From NCBI GenBank assembly GCA_026990045.1, contig JALSIK010000065.1, positions 1 to 28,726 of the forward strand: a DNA stretch of 28,726 nucleotides, given 5' to 3'. The position numbers were made by a program, and so were the translations under genes. The notes under the pieces are model-generated. The model was not told where the DNA came from. It saw only the letters and a list, made by a program, of their open reading frames with translations, and did no database searches. Positions 8,812 through 15,613 of the stretch are shown one piece after another (the first letter of the stretch is position 1; each line of letters begins with the position of its first letter). Origin of the DNA: Chromatiales bacterium. Its GTDB lineage: Bacteria > Pseudomonadota > Gammaproteobacteria > CAMYNG01.

Positions 8812-8925
8812 ATGAAAGTACGAGCATCGGTCAAGAAGATCTGTCGCAACTGCAAGATCATCCGCCGTCACGGTTCGGTGCGGGTGATCTGCACCGACCC
8901 GCGCCACAAGCAGCGGCAGGGGTGA
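8812..8925 (+). CDS. rpmJ: 50S ribosomal protein L36, zinc-binding form
   Basis: L36 (37 residues) is the smallest 50S protein, in the loop between 23S rRNA helices near L6. The product has the zinc-ribbon ligands Cys11, Cys14, Cys27 and His32 (CRNCK ... CTDPRHKQRQG), so it is the C+ type that loses activity under zinc limitation in other bacteria and is often backed by a ligand-free paralogue elsewhere. It lies 30 bp after secY, closing the spc block; the alpha-block promoter follows within 15 bp. Confidence 0.97.
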   Translation: MKVRASVKKICRNCKIIRRHGSVRVICTDPRHKQRQG

Positions 8926-8939
8926 GCGCCTGATTTTCG

Positions 8940-8968
8940 TTGAGAAATTATTGCGTTAAGGTTATGAT
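8940..8968 (+). promoter_or_regulatory. Sigma70-type promoter of the alpha operon
   Basis: TTGAGA (8940-8945) and TATGAT (8963-8968) are separated by exactly 17 bp and sit in a short A/T-rich island in otherwise very GC-rich DNA, 60 bp before rpsM. Each hexamer has one mismatch to consensus. The expected start point is near 8975. This would give rpsM-rpsK-rpsD-rpoA-rplQ a transcript independent of the spc block. Confidence 0.75.
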
Positions 8969-8978
8969 CAGCGGTTTT

Positions 8979-9000
8979 CCGGGCTGCCGCGGCAGGCCGG
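8979..9000 (+). promoter_or_regulatory. Leader hairpin upstream of rpsM (candidate autoregulatory element)
   Basis: Arms 8979-8988 and 8991-9000 pair over 10 positions with a single mismatch around a CTGCCGCGGCAG palindrome, giving a strong hairpin just downstream of the predicted start point and about 30 nt before the rpsM ATG. In E. coli, S4 represses this operon through a pseudoknot in the rpsM leader. The position fits a comparable role, but no pseudoknot was demonstrated here. There is no T-run, so it is not a simple terminator. Confidence 0.35.
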
Positions 9001-9028
9001 GGACCCCGTGCGAGGGAGAGGCTGGACA

Positions 9029-9385
9029 ATGGCCCGTATAGCAGGAATCAACGTCCCGGTTCACAAGCATGCCGTGATCGCACTCACCGCGATCTACGGC
9101 ATCGGGCGCTCGCGCGCCCGCAAGATCTGCGAGGCCGCCGGGGTGCGCCCGGATGCCAAGATCAAAGACCTGGCGGAGGGCGAGATCGAGGCCCTGCGGG
9201 TTGAGGTGGGTCGCTACACGGTGGAAGGCGACCTGCGGCGCGAGGTGTCCATGAACATCAAGCGTCTCATGGACCTGGGCTGCTACCGTGGCCTGCGCCA
9301 CCGGCGCGGCCTGCCGGTGCGGGGCCAGCGCACCCGGACCAACGCGCGGACCCGCAAGGGGCCGCGCAAGCTCATCAAGAAGTAA
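9029..9385 (+). CDS. rpsM: 30S ribosomal protein S13
   Basis: S13 (118 residues, as in E. coli) is in the 30S head, contacts the P-site tRNA and forms intersubunit bridges. MARIAGINVPVHKHAVIAL is the standard N-terminus; an in-frame start 21 bp upstream (GTG) would add seven atypical residues and is rejected. The C-terminal RHRRGLPVRGQRTRTNARTRKG tail, which contacts tRNA, is intact. It is the first gene after the alpha promoter. Confidence 0.98.
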   Translation: MARIAGINVPVHKHAVIALTAIYGIGRSRARKICEAAGVRPDAKIKDLAEGEIEALRVEVGRYTVEGDLRREVSMNIKRLMDLGCYRGLRHRRGLPVRGQRTRTNARTRKGPRKLIKK

Positions 9386-9424
9386 ATTGCTGGATTTCAG
9401 CAGGGGATTGAACCGGACCACAGC

Positions 9425-9817
9425 ATGGCAACGAAACAGGGCACCCGCAAAGGCAAGAAGGTCAAGCGCAACGTCTCCGACGGCGTGGCGCACATTCATG
9501 CCTCGTTCAACAACACCATCGTGACCATCACCGACCGCCAGGGCAACACCCTGTGCTGGGCCACGGCCGGGGGTTCCGGCTTCCGCGGGTCACGCAAGAG
9601 CACGCCCTTTGCGGCCCAGGTGGCGGCCGAGCGGGCCGGCACCAAGGCCCAGGAGTTCGGGGTCAAGACCCTGGAGGTGTGCGTCAAGGGCCCGGGCCCG
9701 GGCCGCGAATCCGCGGTGCGGTCGCTCAATGCCCTGGGGTTCAAGATCACCAGCATTACCGACGTGACGCCGATCCCGCACAACGGGTGCCGGCCGCCCA
9801 AGAAGCGTCGCGTGTAA
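9425..9817 (+). CDS. rpsK: 30S ribosomal protein S11
   Basis: S11 (130 residues) lines the mRNA exit on the 30S platform. HIHASFNNTIVTITDRQGN, GFRGSRKSTPFAAQ, GPGPGRESAVRSL and the C-terminal ITDVTPIPHNGCRPPKKRRV are all conserved. The Asn-Gly in HNGC is the site of isoaspartate formation in E. coli S11; presence of the dipeptide is seen, the modification is not provable here. It lies 39 bp after rpsM and 18 bp before rpsD. Confidence 0.98.
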   Translation: MATKQGTRKGKKVKRNVSDGVAHIHASFNNTIVTITDRQGNTLCWATAGGSGFRGSRKSTPFAAQVAAERAGTKAQEFGVKTLEVCVKGPGPGRESAVRSLNALGFKITSITDVTPIPHNGCRPPKKRRV

Positions 9818-9835
9818 GGATCGCAGGAGAGAACA

Positions 9836-10462
9836 GTGGCCAAGTACATCGGTTCCAAGTGTCGCCTTTGCCGCCGCGAGGGCGAAAAGCTGTTCCTCAA
9901 GGGGGAGAAGTGCTTTTCGGCCAAGTGCCCCATCGAGTCGCGGCCGTTTCCGCCGGGCCAGCACGGCCAGCGCCGGACCCGGCTGTCCGACTACGCGACC
10001 CAGCTGCGCGAAAAGCAGAAGCTGCGCCGTATCTACGGGGTGCTGGAACGCCAGTTCCGCCGCTACTACCAGGAGGCCGACCGGCGCAAGGGCTCCACGG
10101 GTGAGAACCTGCTCCAGCTCCTCGAATCGCGTCTGGACAACGTGGTCTACCGCATGGGCTTCGGCGCGTCCCGCTCCGAGGCGCGGCAGCTGGTGCGTCA
10201 CAACGGCATCACCGTCAACGGCCGCAAGGTGAACATTCCGTCGTTCCAGGTCCGCCCGGGCGACGTCATCGCGGTGGCGGAGAAGGCCCGCAAGCAGCTG
10301 CGGGTGAAGGCCGCCCTGGAGATGGCGCAGCAGCGGGGCATTCCCGAGTGGCTGGACGTGGACGTGAACAAGATGGAGGGCGTGTTCAAGAGCGCGCCCG
10401 AGCGGTCCGAGCTGCCCTCGGACATCAACGAGCATTTGGTCGTGGAGTTGTACTCCAAGTAA
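9836..10462 (+). CDS. rpsD: 30S ribosomal protein S4 with zinc-type N-terminus
   Basis: S4 (208 residues) nucleates 30S body assembly, is part of the mRNA entry helicase, and in E. coli is the translational repressor of this operon. The start is GTG, preceded by GGAGAGAA. The S4 RNA-binding domain (RLDNVVYRMGFGASRSEARQLV ... NGRKVNIPSFQVRPGD) and the SDINEHLVVELYSK end are like E. coli S4. The N-terminus differs: Cys9, Cys12, Cys26 and Cys31 form C-x2-C-x13-C-x4-C, the spacing I know from zinc-binding Thermus S4, whereas E. coli S4 lacks these ligands. Zinc binding is therefore inferred. Confidence 0.98.
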   Translation: MAKYIGSKCRLCRREGEKLFLKGEKCFSAKCPIESRPFPPGQHGQRRTRLSDYATQLREKQKLRRIYGVLERQFRRYYQEADRRKGSTGENLLQLLESRLDNVVYRMGFGASRSEARQLVRHNGITVNGRKVNIPSFQVRPGDVIAVAEKARKQLRVKAALEMAQQRGIPEWLDVDVNKMEGVFKSAPERSELPSDINEHLVVELYSK

Positions 10463-10534
10463 CCGGTTACGCGGTCCGGGCTTCGAGTCCACGGTACGGG
10501 TACGGTCACGACATCTATCGCAAAGAGGCAATCC

Positions 10535-11542
10535 ATGCAGGGTTCAGTATCTGAATTTCTCAAGCCCCGAATCGTCGACGTTCAGCAGGTGAGCGACACC
10601 CAGGCACGGGTCGTGCTGGAGCCCCTGGAGCGCGGCTTCGGCCATACCCTGGGCAACGCCCTGCGCCGGATCCTGTTGTCCTCCATGACCGGCTGCGCGG
10701 TGACCGAGGTGGAGATCGAGGGGGTGCTGCACGAGTACACCGCCATGGAAGGGGTGCAGGAGGACGTGGTGGACATCCTGCTCAACCTCAAGGGCCTGGC
10801 ACTGCGCATGAACAACCGTACCGAGGCGACCCTGAGCCTGAACAAGAAGGGCCCGGGGGTGGTCACCGCGGGTGACATCACCCTGGATCACGACGTGGAG
10901 CTGGTGAACCCGGACCTGGTCATCGCCCACCTGACCAAGTCGGGCGAGCTCAACATGACCCTGAAGGTGGAGAAGGGTCGCGGTTACCAGCCGGCGACGG
11001 TGCGTCAGCAGGGCGAGGAGGACGACCGGCCCATCGGGCGCCTGATGCTGGACGCCAGCTTCAGCCCGGTGCGCCGCGTGGCCTACGTGGTGGACAGCGC
11101 CCGCGTGGAACAGCGCACCGACCTGGACAAGCTCATCATCGAGCTGGAGACCAACGGCACCATCGGGCCGGAGGAGGCCATCCGGGCCGCGGCCACCATC
11201 CTGCAGGACCAGCTCTCCGCCTTCGTCGACCTGCGCGGGCGCCAGGAGGCCGAGCCGGAGAGCGAGGAGCCGGAGATCGATCCCATCCTGCTGCGGCCGG
11301 TGGACGACCTGGAGCTCACCGTGCGCTCGGCCAACTGCCTCAAGGCGGAGCAGATCTACTACATCGGCGATCTCATCCAGCGCACCGAGGTGGAGCTGCT
11401 CAAGACGCCCAACCTGGGCAAGAAGTCCCTGACCGAGATCAAGGACGTGCTGGCCTCGCGCGGGCTGTCCCTGGGGATGCGCCTGGAGAACTGGCCGCCG
11501 CCCAGCCTGCAGAAGAAAGACGACAAGACCGGCACCGCCTGA
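10535..11542 (+). CDS. rpoA: DNA-directed RNA polymerase subunit alpha
   Basis: RpoA (335 residues; E. coli 329) dimerises to start RNA polymerase assembly and contacts UP elements and activators. The N-terminal domain (residues about 1-235) includes GFGHTLGNALRRILLSSM. A Glu/Pro-rich linker (EAEPESEEPEIDP) leads to the C-terminal domain, where VRSANCLKAEQIYYIGDL holds the arginine equivalent to DNA-contacting R265, followed by LGKKSLTEIKDVLASRGL. The 72 bp gap after rpsD holds a GAGG ribosome site and a 12-bp palindrome at the rpsD stop, but no clear promoter. Confidence 0.98.
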   Translation: MQGSVSEFLKPRIVDVQQVSDTQARVVLEPLERGFGHTLGNALRRILLSSMTGCAVTEVEIEGVLHEYTAMEGVQEDVVDILLNLKGLALRMNNRTEATLSLNKKGPGVVTAGDITLDHDVELVNPDLVIAHLTKSGELNMTLKVEKGRGYQPATVRQQGEEDDRPIGRLMLDASFSPVRRVAYVVDSARVEQRTDLDKLIIELETNGTIGPEEAIRAAATILQDQLSAFVDLRGRQEAEPESEEPEIDPILLRPVDDLELTVRSANCLKAEQIYYIGDLIQRTEVELLKTPNLGKKSLTEIKDVLASRGLSLGMRLENWPPPSLQKKDDKTGTA

Positions 11543-11569
11543 GGCGCCGGCGAGAAGGGGTAGACAACC

Positions 11570-11974
11570 ATGCGCCATCGCAAGAGTGGACGGCACCTGA
11601 ACCGGACCAGCGCCCACCGCCAGGCCATGTTCCGCAACATGGCCGGCTCGTTGTTCCGCCACGAGCTCATCAAGACCACCCTGCCCAAGGCCAAGGAGCT
11701 GCGCCGCGTGGCGGAGAAGCTGATCACGCTGGCCAAGACCGACACCGTGGCCAACCGGCGGCTGGCCTTCGCCCGGCTGCGGGACCGGGAGGTGGTGACC
11801 AAGCTGTTCAACGAGCTGGGTCCCCGCTACCGCGAGCGCCCGGGCGGCTACCTGCGCATTCTCAAGTGCGGTTACCGGGCCGGCGATGCCGCGCCCATGG
11901 CGCTGGTGGAACTGGTGGACCGGCCGGTGCCGGGCGAGTCCGGCGAGGGCGAGCAGGCCGCGGCCGAGTCCTGA
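11570..11974 (+). CDS. rplQ: 50S ribosomal protein L17
   Basis: L17 (134 residues) binds near the tunnel exit of the 50S subunit. MRHRKSGRHLNRTSAHRQAMFRN-type N-terminus, ELIKTTLPKAKELR and the GGYLRILKCGYRAGDAAPMALVELVD segment are canonical. The last 20 or so residues are Glu/Ala-rich and variable in the family. It is the terminal gene of the alpha block: an intrinsic terminator begins 25 bp after its stop. Confidence 0.98.
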   Translation: MRHRKSGRHLNRTSAHRQAMFRNMAGSLFRHELIKTTLPKAKELRRVAEKLITLAKTDTVANRRLAFARLRDREVVTKLFNELGPRYRERPGGYLRILKCGYRAGDAAPMALVELVDRPVPGESGEGEQAAAES

Positions 11975-11998
11975 GTGCCCCGTCCTGGGAATCGACGG

Positions 11999-12023
11999 AA
12001 AGCCGGGCCCTGCCCGGCTTTTT
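11999..12023 (+). terminator. Intrinsic terminator of the alpha operon
   Basis: AAAGCCGGGC (11999-12008) pairs perfectly with GCCCGGCTTT (12012-12021) around a 3-nt loop, and the T-run TTTTT covers 12019-12023. It ends the transcript 25-50 bp after rplQ and marks the end of the ribosomal cluster. Confidence 0.92.
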
Positions 12024-12028
12024 CATTC

Positions 12029-12070
12029 AGAGGACAGAGCACAGAGGACAGAGGGCAGAGGACAGACGAG
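12029..12070 (+). repeat. 7-bp tandem repeat array, consensus AGAGGAC (array 1)
   Basis: Six contiguous heptamers: AGAGGAC, AGAGCAC, AGAGGAC, AGAGGGC, AGAGGAC, AGACGAG. The array begins five bases after the rplQ terminator. The same 7-bp period recurs at 18688, 18889 and (inverted) 19001, always between genes. It is a degenerate intergenic repeat, not CRISPR (no spacers). Confidence 0.85.
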
Positions 12071-12183
12071 GGTGTGGGGAAGGTGGCACCGCGCGGTCAT
12101 ACCATCGTGACTTTGGCCGGTGTTTCCGTGCCATTCTGGCCCGGACACGCCCCGCGAAGCCGCGTGCCTGCCGGCCGGGGTGT

Positions 12184-12211
12184 TTGCCGGCTGGCGCCGG
12201 TCCTCTACACT
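12184..12211 (+). promoter_or_regulatory. Possible sigma70 promoter of the SAM hydrolase gene
   Basis: TTGCCG (12184-12189) and TACACT (12206-12211) are 16 bp apart. The expected start point falls at 12218-12219, on the ATG itself, so the transcript could be leaderless or nearly so. The rest of the 12071-12183 interval shows no gene or other motif. Confidence 0.45.
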
Positions 12212-12218
12212 GGGGATC

Positions 12219-12953
12219 ATGCTCATCGCCCTGTTCACGGACTTCGGCTGGGAAGGCCCCTACGTGGGCCAGGTCCACGCCGTGCTGGCCGCGGCCGCGC
12301 CCGGCGTGCCGGTGGTGGATCTCATGCACGACGCGCCGCCCTGTGCGCCACGGCCGGCGGCCTGCCTCCTGGCGGCGGTGGTGGAGCCGCTGCCCCCGGA
12401 GGCGGTGGTGGTGGGGGTGGTGGACCCCGGCGTGGGGCACCCCGACCGGCCGCCGGTGGTGCTGGAAGCGGACGGGCGCTGGTACGTGGGGCCGGGCAAC
12501 GGCCTGTTTTCGCTGGTGGCGAGGCAGGCGCGCAGCGCCCGCTGGCATGCCGTCACCTGGCGCCCGGAGCGACTGTCCAGCTCGTTCCACGGCCGCGACC
12601 TGTTCGCGCCGGTGGCGGCCCGCATCGCCCGTGAAGGGCACCCCGGCGACTGGGTGCAGGCGCAGTCGCCTGCAGATCCCGGCGCCCGCTGGCCGCAGGA
12701 CCTGTGGGAGGTCATCTACGCGGACCGGTTCGGGAACCTGGTGACCGGGGTGCGGGCCCGGGCGCTGGCACCGGCCCGGCGGCTGCGGGTGGCGGGCGTG
12801 GCGGTGGCCCATGCCGAGACCTTCTCCGCGGTGCCGGAGGGCGAGGCCTTCTGGTACGTCAACTCCATGGGACTGGTGGAAATCGCCTGCAACCGGGCCA
12901 GTGCCCGCGAGCGGCTGGGCGCCGGGCCCGGGACACCGGTTGCTCCCGCCTGA
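12219..12953 (+). CDS. S-adenosylmethionine hydrolase (adenosine-forming), DUF62 family
   Basis: Members of this family (SAM hydroxide adenosyltransferases, related to fluorinase/chlorinase) split SAM to adenosine and methionine. At 244 residues it is slightly shorter than the usual 255-270. Family landmarks are visible: LFTDFG near the N-terminus, VVDPGVGHP, GPGNGLFS (commonly GPDNG), SSFHGRDLFAPVAA, YADRFGNLVT and NSMGLVEIA. The aspartates of TDFG and VDPG bind SAM in relatives. The ATG at 12219 begins exactly at the conserved core; upstream in-frame codons to 12120 read through a promoter-like region and are rejected. Halogenase activity is unlikely in this context, but substrate specificity cannot be read from sequence alone. 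Confidence 0.9.
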   Translation: MLIALFTDFGWEGPYVGQVHAVLAAAAPGVPVVDLMHDAPPCAPRPAACLLAAVVEPLPPEAVVVGVVDPGVGHPDRPPVVLEADGRWYVGPGNGLFSLVARQARSARWHAVTWRPERLSSSFHGRDLFAPVAARIAREGHPGDWVQAQSPADPGARWPQDLWEVIYADRFGNLVTGVRARALAPARRLRVAGVAVAHAETFSAVPEGEAFWYVNSMGLVEIACNRASARERLGAGPGTPVAPA

Positions 12954-13088
12954 GGTTTCCCCTGCCGGGCGGCATACGCCGCGCCGGGTGGAGGGGGAAG
13001 TGTTTCCGCCTGGCGGACGGTCCGGTGGGTCAGCCCCCCGGTTCAGCGTGACGAGGCAGGCCCGCCGGGACTTTTACAGCGCCCTGCA

Positions 13089-13562
13089 CTACAGGTGCCG
13101 GCTGATCTCGGCATGGCGTGCCTGCTCCATGAGCATCCGGAAGGCGTGCCCGCTCAGGTGCACCACGTCTTCGTGATCGCCGGCCTCGATGTACACCTCG
13201 GGCTCTTGCAGCAGGCTGTCGTCCACCACCGTGGGCAGCCCGTAGGCCTCGCCCACCGGCGGCACCGCCCCCGGCTCGCAATCCCGGAACAGGCCGGCCA
13301 GCTCGGGTTCCGTGGCCAGGCCCAGGCGCCGTTGCAGGGCGCGGCTGACCCTGCCCAGGCGCAGGCGGTGGGTGGCCGGAATGACGGCCAGGACGTACCG
13401 TCCTTCCTCGTCCTCCAGTACCACCGACTTGGCGAGGCGGTCCCCCGGGATGTGGGCGGCCTCGGCGGTTTCCAGGCTGGTGGCGGTGCGCGGGTGCGGC
13501 AGGACCTCGTAGGGGACCCCGGCGCGCTCCAGCGCCCGCCTGAGCGTTGCAGCCATGGTCAT
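13089..13562 (-). CDS. YbaK/ProX-type aminoacyl-tRNA deacylase
   Basis: This 157-residue protein has the YbaK / prolyl-tRNA-synthetase-associated editing fold, which hydrolyses misacylated tRNAs in trans. Seen are HPRTATSLETAEAAHIPGDRL, the AKSVVL segment with the conserved lysine (Lys45), the GAVPPVG motif at about 98-104 and GDHEDVVHLSG at about 128-138. The ATG at 13562 is chosen because GGGAGG lies 8 nt upstream; a longer frame to 13745 contains a low-complexity Pro-rich stretch. Whether it edits Ala-, Cys- or another tRNA is open. The gene converges with the SAM hydrolase gene; the 135 bp between them contains inverted repeats (TTTCCCC at 12956-12962 with GGGGAA at 12994-12999, and an inner GCGGC/GCCGC) but no T-run. 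Confidence 0.85.
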   Translation of the reverse strand: MTMAATLRRALERAGVPYEVLPHPRTATSLETAEAAHIPGDRLAKSVVLEDEEGRYVLAVIPATHRLRLGRVSRALQRRLGLATEPELAGLFRDCEPGAVPPVGEAYGLPTVVDDSLLQEPEVYIEAGDHEDVVHLSGHAFRMLMEQARHAEISRHL

Positions 13563-13637
13563 GATGGCATCCTCCCTCGTGCAATGGCGCAGCCCGGCGG
13601 GAACCGGGCCTTCCGGCCGCCGGGCCGCTTCTCCCAT

Positions 13638-13666
13638 AGGATAGCCGGGAACCCGGCGCCTGTCGC
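13638..13666 (-). promoter_or_regulatory. Possible promoter of the YbaK-type gene
   Basis: Read on the minus strand, GCGACA (13666-13661) and TATCCT (13643-13638) are 17 bp apart, placing the start point near 13631, about 70 nt before the ATG. Both hexamers have two mismatches. Further upstream, an A/T-rich island holds the inverted repeat GTTGAG (13702-13707) / CTCAAC (13725-13730). Confidence 0.3.
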
Positions 13667-13831
13667 CCGCCCGTGGGGGAGGGGGGGGTGTGCTGTAACG
13701 CGTTGAGTTTAAAACAGAATCTTTCTCAACCCTCCTCACGGCCACGCGTGTGGCGGGTGCGGCCGTGGATGTCCGACGCGACGCCCGCGTGATTTCGAGA
13801 CGGGTTCTGAAAAATATCCCGGCGGACGCGG

Positions 13832-15208
<1,377 letters not shown>

Positions 15209-15613
15209 GAGTGCGACCCAGAGGGACCATGCAAACTTGTCCGCCACTGCCGGTTCCGGAACCACCGGCCTCCGTACCGCCTGCAGGGTCCTTGACGATT
15301 CTTGTTGTTGTCGTGCGGGTCGCCGGCCCGCTGCTTCCGGCCCGGCGCTGAATCCGTGGGCGTGAATCCTGCAGCAATTCTGAATGATCCGGCGCGGGAA
15401 TGGAACGCCGTCGTAAGGATTAACCCTCTCGCCGGGAAGGATTAGGAGGCTGTGGGCCAGCCAGGGAGCGGAGGGATGCCCCGCCCGCGAATCGAGCCGC
15501 GCGGGCGCTCACTGCGGCGCGGCCGAGCCGGTTCCGGCAGGTTCGGCGCGCTGAACGGGGCCCCAAGGCCCCTCTCAACCACCGCCAGGGGCTGCCCGGG
15601 ATCCCGCAGAGAA
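15209..15613. other. 405-bp intergenic region upstream of the GGDEF gene
   Basis: No gene is supported here. On the minus strand a weak promoter-like pair, TTCCAT (15405-15400) and CAGAAT (15482 is not used; 15382-15377), has 17 bp spacing. Just upstream of it, AAGGATTA occurs twice in direct orientation (15415-15422 and 15437-15444), 22 bp apart, suggesting an operator bound on one helix face. Nearer the upstream gene, GGGGCC/GGCCCC (15557-15562 and 15567-15572) forms a hairpin without a T-run, so it is at best a weak end for the beta-helix transcript. Confidence 0.4.

Noticed and set aside
12029..12070. CRISPR array
   Set aside because: The units are contiguous 7-mers without spacers, and no cas genes are present.
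12120..12218. 33-codon upstream extension of the SAM hydrolase
   Set aside because: It would translate through the predicted promoter and precede the conserved core with Pro/Arg-rich sequence.
12956..13017. Terminator between the convergent SAM hydrolase and YbaK-type genes
   Set aside because: Several inverted repeats are present (TTTCCCC/GGGGAA, GCGGC/GCCGC, TCCGC/GCGGA) but none is followed by a T-run on either strand.
15557..15572. Intrinsic terminator for the beta-helix gene
   Set aside because: There is a GGGGCC/GGCCCC hairpin, but no T-run follows on the minus strand.
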